Below are positions 1-8,887 of a stretch of DNA of 64,000 nt, piece after piece; the stretch's first letter is position 1, and each line of letters opens with the position of its first letter. The stretch lies in NCBI RefSeq assembly GCF_018282115.1, contig NZ_CP054306.1, positions 124,001 to 188,000 on the forward strand, given 5' to 3'. A model generated the notes under the pieces. It was not told the DNA's origin and searched no databases. It was given only the letters and a program-made list of their open reading frames with translations. The stretch comes from Synechocystis sp. PCC 7338. GTDB lineage: Bacteria > Cyanobacteriota > Cyanobacteriia > Cyanobacteriales > Microcystaceae. A program made the translations under genes and the position numbers.

Positions 1-836
1 TGGTGGCAAGCATCCGTACCCAATACTTGTTGTTGATGGTCAAGCAAATTTTCCAAAACTGCCTGTTCTTGCCCACTTAAGGGCTCCAGGCGATCGCCGA
101 GGGATAGAGGTTCATCTAATTCCTGGGGAATAGCGGGGCCAAGACTCAGGGTAGTAATGCGGGGGTCACTCAAGAGAAAACGATAGGTTAAACCCAAAGG
201 GGTAAAGGGTTGACAGAGGTTTTGCAAAGTCTGGGGTGGTGCGTATAGTTGACCACCCTTATCTGCGGGAGAAATGATGAAAATGCCCATATCCCGTTGA
301 TGGGCCAGGGCGATCACCGGGGCAAAATGTTGGTTAAACCAGTAGTAATGCAAATTAACAAAGGCAAATTTTCCCGAAGTAATCACTTCCTGCACTAGGG
401 GCAAACTACCGTGGGTGGAAAAACCAAGATGTTTAAATTTCCCCTGTTGTTGAGCCTTGTCTATCACTGGCCAAAGTTGCTGTACCCATTGCCAATGCTG
501 GAGGGTGTTAATACCGTGGATGGCAAAACAGTCTAAATATTCCACCTGGAGTCGTTGTAGAGAACGGTCAAGGCCCTGGATAAATTGCTCTGCATTTTCC
601 GTGGGACAAACTTTACTGGTGAGATGCACATCTCCCCGCTCAAAGCTTTTCAGCAATGAACCTAGATAAATTTCACTCTCCCCATAGGCCACCGCCGTTT
701 CAATGTGGTTAATGCCCGCTCCCAAGCCCTTAGCCACCGTGGCCGCAAATTGTTGGCGATCACCCAAGCCCCGCATGGTGCCCAGGGAAAAAACGGATAA
801 ATTTAACTCGGTGCGGCCAAAACGACGGTATTGCAA
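1..836 (-). CDS. Aldo/keto reductase, C-terminus cut off by window edge
   Basis: The reading frame is open from a TTG codon at 836 to the window edge, so the C-terminus is missing. An in-frame TGA lies two codons upstream of the TTG, which leaves this TTG as the only practical start. The translation begins MQYRRFGRTELNLSVFSLG, continues with a TMRGLGD segment and has the aldo/keto-reductase pattern around HIETAVAYGESEIYLG, then a conserved HG in the YLDCFAIHGIN segment and the STHG segment. These features identify an NAD(P)H-dependent oxidoreductase of the AKR fold; the substrate cannot be told. It lies 49 bases downstream of the pentapeptide gene on the same strand, so the two may be cotranscribed. 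It is probably the equivalent of slr1520 of PCC 6803. Confidence 0.85.
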   Translation of the reverse strand, partial: MQYRRFGRTELNLSVFSLGTMRGLGDRQQFAATVAKGLGAGINHIETAVAYGESEIYLGSLLKSFERGDVHLTSKVCPTENAEQFIQGLDRSLQRLQVEYLDCFAIHGINTLQHWQWVQQLWPVIDKAQQQGKFKHLGFSTHGSLPLVQEVITSGKFAFVNLHYYWFNQHFAPVIALAHQRDMGIFIISPADKGGQLYAPPQTLQNLCQPFTPLGLTYRFLLSDPRITTLSLGPAIPQELDEPLSLGDRLEPLSGQEQAVLENLLDHQQQVLGTDACH

Positions 837-885
837 AGGTCAATTTTTATTGTTTTTATCAGAGTTGAAATCAAAATCTTTTCAT

Positions 886-1575
886 CTACCAAGTGACATC
901 GCTCAGATCCGCCCGTTGCAGGTTAGTGCCCACTAAATTGGCCCCCCGCAAATTGGCCCCCTTGAGGTTAGCCCCAGTAAAATCCGCCTGGGTCAGATTT
1001 GCCCCCCGGAAATTGCCATAGCGTAAATCCGCGCCCCGAAAATTAGTCTTTCTCAAATTAGCCCAGCGCAAATCAACGGCGATCGCCGCCACCGCGCTAA
1101 AATCCGCCTCCGGAGCATAGGCCTGGTGGAGATGGGCTCCCATCAACTGGGCTTGGCTGAGATTGGCTCGGTAAAGTCTTAAACCGTGGGCTTCCGCTTC
1201 GGTAAAAATGGCCTGACAAAAAAGGGCTTCGTTGGCATCACTTTCAGTTAAATCCGCCTCACTCAAATTGCAACGGCTGAGGGTAGCCCGAGAGAGATTA
1301 GCCCGGCGCAAATTACCTTTGTGCAGACTGGCGGCAATCAAATTAGCATCTGTTAAATCCGCCCCTTCCAGATTGGCAAAGCGTAAATCACAGCCGATCA
1401 TCGTAACTTGGCTGAGGTCCCCATGGGGAAATACTAGTCCGGCTAAATTTTGATTGGTCAGTTCCAAACTCTGGGGGTCATGGCCATTGACCAGTAGATT
1501 AGCGACCCCGGTGTTTAACCAGCCTGGGGTATTGATTGGGGTAGGGGATAAACCATTACTCATAATGTAATTCAT
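886..1575 (-). CDS. Pentapeptide repeat protein
   Basis: The 229-residue product contains about 150 residues of A(D/N)LxX pentapeptide repeats, for example ADLTDANLIAASLHKGNLRR and the closing run of GANL units near residues 180-220. Such repeats fold into a right-handed quadrilateral beta-helix. No signal peptide or membrane segment is visible, so a cytoplasmic protein is likely. Family members serve as scaffolds or bind partners in cyanobacteria, but the role of this one is unknown. The start could be the ATG at 1575 or the ATG four codons later (MSNGLSP). It lies 37 bases downstream of menA and directly before the aldo/keto reductase. Probable equivalent of slr1519. Confidence 0.9.
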   Translation of the reverse strand: MNYIMSNGLSPTPINTPGWLNTGVANLLVNGHDPQSLELTNQNLAGLVFPHGDLSQVTMIGCDLRFANLEGADLTDANLIAASLHKGNLRRANLSRATLSRCNLSEADLTESDANEALFCQAIFTEAEAHGLRLYRANLSQAQLMGAHLHQAYAPEADFSAVAAIAVDLRWANLRKTNFRGADLRYGNFRGANLTQADFTGANLKGANLRGANLVGTNLQRADLSDVTW

Positions 1576-1612
1576 CTTAACCCAGCGTTGGAATTAGTCC
1601 TTATCCTTATCC

Positions 1613-2536
1613 TTAACCTAGTCCGCCCCAGCCATAGCCCGCCGCCATTAACATGCCGCTGAAGAAATGCAAATTAACCGCAATGAATTTACAGTTGCTG
1701 ACCTGCTCCGGTTGGTCATGATACTGCCCCACATAGCGAATTAATTGTCCGGCCCAGGGCAGACTGGGCATTACCAATAATGTTTGCCAAGGAGCAAGGT
1801 TAAACAAAACCCCGATCGCCGCAATTAGGTAGAGACTGAGCACAGCAATGGTTAGAACCTGGGAGCCTAACTTAGTACCCAAACGAACAATGGGGGATTT
1901 TTTACCGGCGGCCAGGTCATCTTCTACTTGATGAAAATGGGAACAGAACAGAATAATGGCGGTGCTGAGCCCTACAAAAATGCTAGGGGTGAGTAAATTC
2001 CAGCTAAAACTTTGGGTCTGGGAGTAATAGGCGGCGGCGATCGCCAGGGGGCCAAAGGTAATTAAACAAATCAATTCCCCCAAGCCTAGATAGCCAAGGC
2101 GAAAAGGGGGGCCTTGGTAGGTGTAGCCCAAAAATATGGCCAACCCAATTAGTTTCAACACCGTCCAATCTTGGGCCCGCCAACTGATGCTAATTAGCCC
2201 CACCACACCGGCCAGCAAGAAAACATTACTAATTAAAAAAACCAGATTGCGATTGCCCGTCAAATTGACCACCGAATGGGCCTTACGCACATCAATGCCC
2301 GTGTCACTGTCAAACACATCGTTGCTCAGGTTGATCCAAGCAATAATGGAGATCGCCGACAGCAAAAAGATGGTAAAAACATCGCCATGCCACTGCCCAG
2401 TTAAGCCATAGGCCACCGCCGAACCAACGGTAATAGGCACTACTGCCACCGTATACATGGGGGGCTTAATGGCCGCCAGCCAGAGTTTGCGGGTTGAAGG
2501 AGCCGTAGATGGCACCAGGGGGGAAGATTCGGTCAT
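1613..2536 (-). CDS. menA: 1,4-dihydroxy-2-naphthoate phytyltransferase (MenA)
   Basis: This 307-residue integral membrane protein belongs to the UbiA prenyltransferase superfamily. The first aspartate-rich motif is seen in NLSNDVFDSDTGID (about residues 70-83) and the second in the VEDDLAAGKKSPIVRLG segment (about residues 203-219); both bind Mg-prenyl diphosphate. Several hydrophobic helices surround them. In cyanobacteria MenA attaches the phytyl chain to dihydroxynaphthoate in phylloquinone synthesis, the A1 acceptor of photosystem I, in the thylakoid or plasma membrane. The N-terminal 20 residues are polar and may be a cytoplasmic extension. It corresponds to slr1518 and sits downstream of a small conserved-looking gene. 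Confidence 0.93.
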   Translation of the reverse strand: MTESSPLVPSTAPSTRKLWLAAIKPPMYTVAVVPITVGSAVAYGLTGQWHGDVFTIFLLSAISIIAWINLSNDVFDSDTGIDVRKAHSVVNLTGNRNLVFLISNVFLLAGVVGLISISWRAQDWTVLKLIGLAIFLGYTYQGPPFRLGYLGLGELICLITFGPLAIAAAYYSQTQSFSWNLLTPSIFVGLSTAIILFCSHFHQVEDDLAAGKKSPIVRLGTKLGSQVLTIAVLSLYLIAAIGVLFNLAPWQTLLVMPSLPWAGQLIRYVGQYHDQPEQVSNCKFIAVNLHFFSGMLMAAGYGWGGLG

Positions 2537-2556
2537 AACAGAGCGATGGAGCTAAT

Positions 2557-2823
2557 TCAAATTACCTGAGCTTCCGCCTCCAGTTGATTCAATGGTACGA
2601 AGCATTCCCCTGGCAACAGCACCGGCTGACGATTGAACATCAGTTGACCCCGGTGGGTTTCTTTATGGATGGCAATGCCCAGGGGTTGCTTTTGGGATTT
2701 GGGGTGGAGCATGCGATAACTGCGGTAAATTCGCCGGGCCATGCGCAACATTTTGGGGTCTAGGGGCATGGGCACGCTCCTGTACTCCACATCAAAGTCG
2801 CTCTCATCAGGAATAAAAACCAT
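2557..2823 (-). CDS. Small hypothetical protein, 88 residues
   Basis: The product is soluble and basic with no recognisable catalytic motif; it has a central arginine/tyrosine-rich helix (RMARRIYRSYRM, about residues 27-38) and a C-terminal beta-rich part. The ATG at 2823 is preceded by GGGGAG at a spacing of about seven bases, which supports this start. It lies 20 bases upstream of menA on the same strand, which suggests cotranscription with menA. I do not recognise the family. A small gene between leuB and menA is also present in my memory of PCC 6803, so conservation is likely. Confidence 0.7.
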   Translation of the reverse strand: MVFIPDESDFDVEYRSVPMPLDPKMLRMARRIYRSYRMLHPKSQKQPLGIAIHKETHRGQLMFNRQPVLLPGECFVPLNQLEAEAQVI

Positions 2824-3044
2824 AATAAACTCCCCACTCAGGACGCATATGTGTTCTAGCCTTTGACCGAAAAACGTCAGCCAGGTTAGCCATCATCATA
2901 AATAACAATAGGGTTTGACGTAAGGGCCGCCCCAGAAGATTCTTACTTACTCGACCAAGATTATGATTTCGACCCGAACTAACTGCCTGGAGGGAAGTCA
3001 TTGAGGTAAAGTTTGTCTAGTTTTTTGCCAAGTCCCAATGGCCC

Positions 3045-4133
3045 TTACATGTCATCGAGGATGCTCAACAACTGCTCTCCCATTTGCCGACAGCCCACCA
3101 GTTGGGTGCCAGGGGAAAGAATATCACCAGTCCTATATCCCTGTTCCAATACTTTTTTCACTGCCCCCTCTAGGCGATCGGCCGCCTGGGGTTGATCTAA
3201 ACCATAGCGCAACATCATGGCCGCACTGAGCACTTGGGCTAGGGGGTTAGCTTTATCTTGGCCGGCAATATCCGGGGCAGAGCCATGAACCGGTTCAAAT
3301 AAGCCTGGGCCGTCACTGCCCAAACTGGCGGAAGGTAGCATACCTATACTGCCAGTTAACATGGCTGCAATATCCGACAAAATATCCCCGAATAAATTGC
3401 CCGTCACAATGGTGTCAAACTGTCTGGGACTCCGCACCAACTGCATAGCCGCATTGTCTACATATAAATGGGACAGTTCCACATCGGGATAATCTGCAGC
3501 GATCGCCATTACCCGATCCCGCCACAGTTGGGACACATCCAATACATTCGCCTTATCCACCGAACAGAGTTGACCCCGTCGTTTTTGGGCCGTTTCAAAA
3601 GCTACTTTGGCGATGCGGTCAATTTCCCCCACGGTGTAGGCCATGGTATTAACTCCTCGTTTTTCCCCCGTCTCCGTCTCGAAAATGCCCTTCGGTTTAC
3701 CGAAATAAATGCCACCGGTCAGTTCCCGTACCACCATGATATCTACCCCTTCCACTACTTCCCGTTTGAGACTAGAAGCATCAACCAATTGGGGAAAAAT
3801 GGTTGCGGGACGCAGGTTCGCAAACAGCCCCAGCCCTTCCCGGATGGCCAACAAACCAGTTTCCGGCCGTTGGGCCCTGGGGAGGTTGTCCCAGGCATAG
3901 CCCCCGATCGCCGCTAACAGTACCGCATTACTATCCTTCGCTTGGGCCAGGGTTGTCTCCGGTAGGGGTTGGCCCGTGGCATCAATGGCCGCTCCCCCAA
4001 TTAAAGCCTCTTGGAAATTGCAGGCAAAACCAAATTGGTCTGCCACTTTGCGTAATACCGCCACCGCCACTGCCATAATTTCGGGGCCAATGCCATCGCC
4101 GGGGAGCAGGGTTACGTTATAGGTCTGGGACAT
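3045..4133 (-). CDS. leuB: 3-isopropylmalate dehydrogenase (LeuB)
   Basis: The 362-residue protein has the full length of LeuB. It starts with the beta-strand and loop [12 protein letters not shown], contains the [12 protein letters not shown] segment characteristic of isopropylmalate rather than isocitrate dehydrogenases, the DKANVLDVS segment, and the [11 protein letters not shown] and [12 protein letters not shown] motifs that bind metal and NAD. It oxidatively decarboxylates 3-isopropylmalate in leucine synthesis in the cytoplasm. The start at 4133 (MSQTYNV) fits the family N-terminus. It is followed about 220 bases later by the small gene and menA on the same strand. Equivalent of slr1517. 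Confidence 0.96.
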   Translation of the reverse strand: MSQTYNVTLLPGDGIGPEIMAVAVAVLRKVADQFGFACNFQEALIGGAAIDATGQPLPETTLAQAKDSNAVLLAAIGGYAWDNLPRAQRPETGLLAIREGLGLFANLRPATIFPQLVDASSLKREVVEGVDIMVVRELTGGIYFGKPKGIFETETGEKRGVNTMAYTVGEIDRIAKVAFETAQKRRGQLCSVDKANVLDVSQLWRDRVMAIAADYPDVELSHLYVDNAAMQLVRSPRQFDTIVTGNLFGDILSDIAAMLTGSIGMLPSASLGSDGPGLFEPVHGSAPDIAGQDKANPLAQVLSAAMMLRYGLDQPQAADRLEGAVKKVLEQGYRTGDILSPGTQLVGCRQMGEQLLSILDDM

Positions 4134-4407
4134 GGTAGTGGAAAAACTGGAAAAACTTCGATTAAATAACTAGACTTAGGTAAGAACTCTGGAAAGAGAT
4201 TCCATAAGCTTCCCCAGTGTAGAGGATTGGGGACGCAGATCAGAAACTTCAACCAGTGGCGATCGCTTTCCAGCAAATACCCCTCCCCCAAAGTTTAGGG
4301 AAAGGGTAAATGAGCCAAAGAAGATGTCAAATTTGCCTACGGTTCTGCCCATAATTGGGAGACAAAGAGGATTTTCGAAACATCACCTTAAGAGTTGATG
4401 AAGAAAA

Positions 4408-5007
4408 CTAGGCCGCCGCTAAGTTAGCCGCCACAAAGTCCCAGTTGACCAACTTACCGAGGAAATCAACGATGTAGTCAGGTCGACGGTTTTGATAATC
4501 TAAATAGTAAGCGTGCTCCCATACGTCCATGGTCAGCAAAGGAGTTTGACCGTCGGTCATGGGGTTTTCAGCGTTGCCAGTTTTGGTCACTTTCAAAGTG
4601 CCATTGTCCAACACCAACCAGGCCCAACCGCTACCGAATTGGGTGGCTCCAGCTTGTTTGAAAGCTTCCACAAAGGCGTCGAAGCTACCAAAGTCAGCGT
4701 TGATTTTATCAGCCAAGGCACCAGTGGGCTGGCCACCGCCACCGGGTTTCATGCAATTCCAGTAGAAACTGTGGTTCCAGGCCTGGGCGGCATTGTTGAA
4801 CAGACCGGCCTTGCTCGCATCTCCGGCAATAGCTTTAATTACGTCTTCAATAGATTTATTGTCTAGGTCTGTACCAGCCACCGCTTCATTGAATTTACTA
4901 ACGTAAGCGGCATGGTGTTTATCGTGGTGGAACTCCAGAGTGCTTTTGGAAATGCAGGGTTCCAGGGCGGTGTAGTCGTAAGGTAAGTTAGGTAGTGCGT
5001 AAGCCAT
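4408..5007 (-). CDS. sodB: Iron superoxide dismutase (SodB)
   Basis: The 199-residue protein is a standard Fe/Mn superoxide dismutase. Metal ligands are visible as His27 in the FHHDKHHAAYV segment, the histidine of AQAWNHSFYW (about residue 78), and Asp and His of MDVWEHAYYLDYQNRRPDY near residue 160. AQAWNHSFYW and the Gly-rich FGSGWAWL segment agree with the Fe form known from cyanobacteria. It dismutates superoxide in the cytosol and protects photosynthetic Fe-S enzymes. It has no signal peptide. About 270 bases separate it from leuB downstream, so it is probably monocistronic. Equivalent of slr1516. Confidence 0.97.
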   Translation of the reverse strand: MAYALPNLPYDYTALEPCISKSTLEFHHDKHHAAYVSKFNEAVAGTDLDNKSIEDVIKAIAGDASKAGLFNNAAQAWNHSFYWNCMKPGGGGQPTGALADKINADFGSFDAFVEAFKQAGATQFGSGWAWLVLDNGTLKVTKTGNAENPMTDGQTPLLTMDVWEHAYYLDYQNRRPDYIVDFLGKLVNWDFVAANLAAA

Positions 5008-5236
5008 TTAAATTTAAATTCTCTACTCAATAGGGGATTCCATGGCTCCCACTTTACCCTAAAGTTTCCTCGGTTAAAAGATCGGTAATCCGGTGGAGAA
5101 CCGCACAAAAGGGAAAATCCTGCCGGCGGGCGTGAGCAGGAAAAAGAGTAAAAAAGTCTTGGTGATCACTTTAGCCAATCAGTCCCAACAATTTTTTAAA
5201 ACCGCTTTTAAAAACCCCCCGGAGCGACCCAACAAT

Positions 5237-5935
5237 TCAAAGGGAAACATTGCCATCGTCCATTTCCAGCACATTGGCTAGGTCAAAGTTTTCATCGTCA
5301 TTTATAAAAATATCAAAGTTCTCCGGCAGACTCCCTGACACTTCCGCTGGCGTTTCCTTCAGAGAGTTCCCCTTGGCAGTCTTTACTCGCCGATGTTTTT
5401 TCTCTTCGCTACCCTTCCTAGGCGTTTCCTTGGCTGGCCGTCGGTGTTTTTGTCGTTTAAGTTCGGCTCGAGTCGTTTTTATCGGCCGAGCACGAGCGGC
5501 ACTGCCCTTGGCCAGTTCGTGGGCGCTAAAAGCCGATTGGCTGGCCATGTCCGTTTTGAGATGGGCAATAAAATAGTCCACCGTTTCTTGTTTGAGCAGG
5601 CCCAGGAGCACCGCCGTGGCCCCGAAACGCAGTCCCAATACCTTTTGTTCCCGGAGAATTTGGTCAATTTGACATTGATTCAACAGGTCCGCCATCTGCA
5701 GGTAGTGCCCCAGGGGCATCGGGTTGGGACGGCAAATCAAATCAAACCATTGGTTAACAAAAAACTCGACGGTGTCCCTGCTCAACCAGCCATGGAGAAC
5801 AATCACTTCCCCGATGAGGTAATCGAAATGTTGCTGATTGTTAACGGCAACCTCTAACTGGGCCGGGGTAATCAGACTGGCTTCCTGTAAAACCAATCCT
5901 AATCTTTTGCGCCCCGATGGTTGGGGTGGAGTCAT
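5237..5935 (-). CDS. MshEN-domain-like protein with basic linker and acidic tail
   Basis: The 232-residue product has an N-terminal region (about 1-130) of two related helical repeats, LGLVLQEASLITPAQLEVAV and LGLRFGATAVLLGLLKQET, that resembles the N-terminal domain of type II secretion and type IV pilus ATPases (GspE-N/MshEN, a nucleotide or c-di-GMP binding fold). Residues about 145-200 are very rich in Lys and Arg and probably disordered. The last 30 residues are acidic (NFDIFINDDENFDLANVLEM). No ATPase domain follows, so this is a stand-alone regulator-like protein. Function is inferred only from the fold resemblance; ligand-binding arginines were not verified. Confidence 0.7.
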   Translation of the reverse strand: MTPPQPSGRKRLGLVLQEASLITPAQLEVAVNNQQHFDYLIGEVIVLHGWLSRDTVEFFVNQWFDLICRPNPMPLGHYLQMADLLNQCQIDQILREQKVLGLRFGATAVLLGLLKQETVDYFIAHLKTDMASQSAFSAHELAKGSAARARPIKTTRAELKRQKHRRPAKETPRKGSEEKKHRRVKTAKGNSLKETPAEVSGSLPENFDIFINDDENFDLANVLEMDDGNVSL

Positions 5936-6034
5936 AACCTTGTTTTGACCTACTTTAATCCGGGTTAGTCTGGCTGAGACTTCGGGAAAACAAGATTATA
6001 GCGACTTAATCCCCATTTTTGTCATCTAAAAGAC

Positions 6035-6148
6035 CTATTCGGGGAGATTAAGACTGGCTTTGTCCTTAACGAGAAAGTTTTTAGCTGAGAAAAGGACAAT
6101 TAACAGAGCAAAGTACCCACAGAAGGCAACGGCAATCAAATTAGACAT
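6035..6148 (-). CDS. 37-residue single-pass membrane miniprotein
   Basis: An ATG at 6148 opens 37 codons ending in TAG at 6035. The product is MSNLIAVAFCGYFALLIVLF followed by SAKNFLVKDKASLNLPE: one strongly hydrophobic helix (residues about 4-21) and a short polar tail with three lysines. This architecture is typical of small thylakoid proteins bound to photosystems, cytochrome b6f or NDH-1. I cannot assign it; the recently described light-induced miniprotein SliP4 (Norf4) of PCC 6803 is about the same size and is a candidate to compare. No strong Shine-Dalgarno sequence precedes it. It lies alone in the 435-base gap 5936-6370; the rest of that gap shows no other gene. Confidence 0.6.
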   Translation of the reverse strand: MSNLIAVAFCGYFALLIVLFSAKNFLVKDKASLNLPE

Positions 6149-6370
6149 TTAGTTAATTTTTGTAACGGGAGTTATTGCTTTAATCATAGGGGAAAGTCTC
6201 TGCTTTTAGCTTTGGGATTGCTTATTGCATCAATAATCGAGATTAATCACTGCTAAAAAAGCCAACAATAGAATATTTTCAATGCCTGTGGTGCGGTAGG
6301 TACCAGCAAATCCCAGAATTGCGGTGAGAAAATTCGGATCAGATTGGTCTGGGCAACAGATTAAACAGAA

Positions 6371-6673
6371 CTAGCTCCAGTCCTGTTGTTCTTCGTTACT
6401 TTGTTTGGCGTGGGCGGCCCCACTGGCATAGAGGGCCCTAGTTTGGGCAAAGAGTTCTTCTTCGGTCAGATGCCATTGCTGAAGCACGGTGTCCAAATCC
6501 CGCTGTAAGCTCCGGGCTCCGGGAAAATTTTTGTAGCGAATCCTCAGCCGCGCCAGCGCCAACAGGTGGGGGGCCTCCGCGGGGGATTGCAAGAGGCGAT
6601 CAACAATGGCCTGGTCTTTGCTTGCTTGGGGATGGGTTTGCTCTCCGATCGCCATGGTTGGGACTCCTGACAA
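6371..6673 (-). CDS. DUF3288-type small protein
   Basis: This 100-residue cyanobacterial protein carries the pattern HPQASKDQAIVDRLL followed by LALARLRIRYKNFPGARSLQ and a C-terminal Trp-Leu-Thr-Glu-Glu segment, which I recognise as the DUF3288 family of unknown function. It is soluble and largely helical. The start may be the codon at 6673 or the ATG at 6655 (MAIGEQTHP), the latter fitting the conserved region better. It lies 67 bases downstream of ictB on the same strand and may be cotranscribed with it. Confidence 0.75.
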   Translation of the reverse strand: MSGVPTMAIGEQTHPQASKDQAIVDRLLQSPAEAPHLLALARLRIRYKNFPGARSLQRDLDTVLQQWHLTEEELFAQTRALYASGAAHAKQSNEEQQDWS

Positions 6674-6740
6674 GTTTTCAAAAAGGGCACAAGGGCAAAA
6701 ATTTAGATCTGGCCGGCCAAGTTATTGCCATTGGCTCTAT

Positions 6741-8162
6741 TTAGGGAAGGTGAGGTTCTGCTCCGTTTTCTCCTTCACTGGCCCCCAAACGGGTCTGGGC
6801 ACTGGCCCATTGACCAGCAACAATAGCAACCAGCAGCCACCACAAGGTGCTTACGGGGGGACGATACCAGACTGTGTCCACAATACCGTGCACCAACAAA
6901 CCGGCGATCGCCGCTAGGGCTCCCATAATCCAGATACCTTCCGGGGCGAAGGTTTGGCGACAGCGTTTAACCAGTTGGATTCCTTTGCCCAGGGTAACGG
7001 CCAACAGCCAGAGCATACAAGTAAAACCAATTATGCCCGTTTCTACCAAAATTTCCAGGTAAATGGAATAGGCACTCAGGGCAGTGAAGCGGGGGCGCAT
7101 ATAGTAGGGATAAATTTGGTTGAAGGCTTCGTTGCCTGGGCCAATGCCAATAATGGGACGGGCTTGGATCATGGCCTTGACTCCTTCCCAAACGTTGATC
7201 CGAAAATTATTGCTACTGTCTTCCCGACCGGCAAAAATGCTCATGGCCCTGAGCCGAATTGGTTCCACCGCAATTAATGCCCCTCCACCCAATATCACCG
7301 CCACGGCGATCGCCAGAGGCAAAGACCACCGTTGCCAAAATTTGGGCAATCGGGGCAGCCACCAGAAGTAACAAAGGGCCAAAAAGGTCGCACCCAAGGC
7401 CAATACCGCCAGCCAACCGCCCCGGCTCTGGCTAAAAAATAAACAGAGGAGATTGACGATCACCATGGTTGCCCCCAGTAACTTAGGCCACCACCGTCGC
7501 CATACCAGCAGGGCGCTTAAGCTCAAACCGATCATGGGCAACAGGTAAGCTGCCAAGAGGTTGGGGTTGCCCAAAAAGCTGTATACCCTAGTGGCCTGGG
7601 CCAAGGTAGAGGTGGGATCATTCCAAGTAGCTAACTGTTCTACCCCGTCCACCTGCTGTCGCAGACCGTAACTACTCACCAAGAGCCCCACCAGCAGAAC
7701 GACGGTTATCAACCGGTTCAGCCATTGCTTGTTCTGCAATAACCTGGCCGCCAATAGGAACAGACATAAATTAGCTGTTAATTTGGCTAGCCCCGACGCC
7801 GCCGCCATTTTCACCGGGGAAAAACCCACGGCGATCGCCGAAATGCACCAATAGGCAAAGACTAAAACATGGATGGGGGTGAGCCCCTTACCTGGTTGAT
7901 CTGCCAGCGTCAGCAAAGCCCAGAGGGCTCCACAGAGGAGCATAAAAATGCCCAGCATGGTGGTGGAAGTAAACGGCGCCGCCATAAAAATTATCGCCAA
8001 CAGAGCTGTACCCACCGCTTCAAACTGGGGCCACAGTAAGCTGCCCTGGGCCCAATGGCTGCCCCAGCCCACAAAACGGTGGAGCACACTGCCCCTTCCC
8101 CATTCCTGGGGAGAAAAACCGCCAAACATCAGCGATCGCCAGATAGAGATGGGAGACACCAT
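6741..8162 (-). CDS. ictB: IctB, O-antigen-ligase-fold membrane protein
   Basis: The protein of about 473 residues has ten or more predicted membrane helices and a large periplasmic loop with the O-antigen ligase (Wzy_C) pattern SQSRGGWLAVLALGATFLAL and RINVWEGVKAMIQARPIIG. It is nearly identical to remembered Slr1515 of PCC 6803, named IctB because a Synechococcus mutant was impaired in inorganic carbon accumulation. Direct bicarbonate transport by IctB is now doubted and its biochemical role is open. The ATG at 8162 (MVSPISIWRSLMFGG) matches the PCC 6803 N-terminus; an open stretch extends the frame to 8285 but its 41 extra residues do not resemble the family. Confidence 0.92.
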   Translation of the reverse strand: MVSPISIWRSLMFGGFSPQEWGRGSVLHRFVGWGSHWAQGSLLWPQFEAVGTALLAIIFMAAPFTSTTMLGIFMLLCGALWALLTLADQPGKGLTPIHVLVFAYWCISAIAVGFSPVKMAAASGLAKLTANLCLFLLAARLLQNKQWLNRLITVVLLVGLLVSSYGLRQQVDGVEQLATWNDPTSTLAQATRVYSFLGNPNLLAAYLLPMIGLSLSALLVWRRWWPKLLGATMVIVNLLCLFFSQSRGGWLAVLALGATFLALCYFWWLPRLPKFWQRWSLPLAIAVAVILGGGALIAVEPIRLRAMSIFAGREDSSNNFRINVWEGVKAMIQARPIIGIGPGNEAFNQIYPYYMRPRFTALSAYSIYLEILVETGIIGFTCMLWLLAVTLGKGIQLVKRCRQTFAPEGIWIMGALAAIAGLLVHGIVDTVWYRPPVSTLWWLLVAIVAGQWASAQTRLGASEGENGAEPHLP

Positions 8163-8335
8163 TAAATACTTTGCCCGTGAATTCTGAACAATTTTCTCAC
8201 CAATTAGCCTAAGCCATGGGGCATATTCTCGGTAGAAATACAGCCAAAATTGGATCCCGCGGCTCTGACAAAAGTCTAGTGTCAAACAATTTCACAGCGT
8301 ATCTCGGTACTCTTCCAGTAGGGCCAAAATATCCG

Positions 8336-8756
8336 CTAACCGTCTTCGGTGGATTGGGCTGGAGTCAAGCTGGAATCTGGCACACCGCGCAACGGATCTC
8401 TACAAGATCGCAGTAGGATATCGAGTTTCGATTCTAGTTCGGCGAGTTTCTCGTTCTGTAGCTTTAATTCTTTCATTCTCTGTTCGTGCCTCATCTGCTT
8501 TTCTTGCTCTAGCTTCCTCATCTCTGCGGTTTCTTTCCTCATTTCTTCGTTGTACCTCTTCAAGCCGGACAAACCCCCGTAGGATTTGATCCAAGACTAC
8601 AAACTTGAAAGTAACCCCGGCGAAGCTGAGTCCTGCCCATTAGGGGATAGGAAGTTCGTAGTTTTTGAAGTAGATGGTTTCATATTTGAGAGCTACTCCG
8701 GTTGAAAACACCAAGATGGTAGTGATGATCGCAATAAATGCCTGGAAGTCTGGCAT
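8336..8756 (-). pseudogene. Broken gene for an N-terminal membrane helix plus coiled-coil protein
   Basis: Reading from the ATG at 8756 gives MPDFQAFIAIITTILVFSTG and an amphipathic stretch ending ELPIP, then an in-frame TAA, then the same frame continues WAGLSFAGVTFKFVVLDQIL RG. At a run of five G around 8577 the protein sense moves to another frame that gives a long coiled coil (LSGLKRYNEEMRKETAEMRK and onward) to the TAG at 8336. Removing one G from the run would join LRG to LSGLKRYNEE. Together this looks like a two-helix membrane protein with a cytoplasmic coiled coil that has acquired one nonsense codon and one frameshift. Two in-frame lesions make a sequencing artefact less likely. Parent family is not identified. 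Confidence 0.65.
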
Positions 8757-8887
8757 GGTCTGTTCCCTAAGACTGTCCCATTCTAGCAATGCCCAGGGAT
8801 CGCATTTCCCCTAGCAACAATCCAGGTTGGCAAAGGCCGCTTAACAAGGGAAAATAGGAGGTCTATCCCCCCTTTGTAATCGGCCCT

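Noticed and set aside
457-936. Two + strand open frames
   Set aside because: They lie opposite the aldo/keto reductase gene, whose protein sequence is clear.
2807-3001. 64-codon open frame between leuB and the small gene before menA
   Set aside because: It overlaps the better-supported 88-residue gene, has no ribosome binding site and no family resemblance.
8163-8285. Longer start for ictB at 8285
   Set aside because: The extra 41 residues do not resemble the IctB family and the ATG at 8162 matches it.
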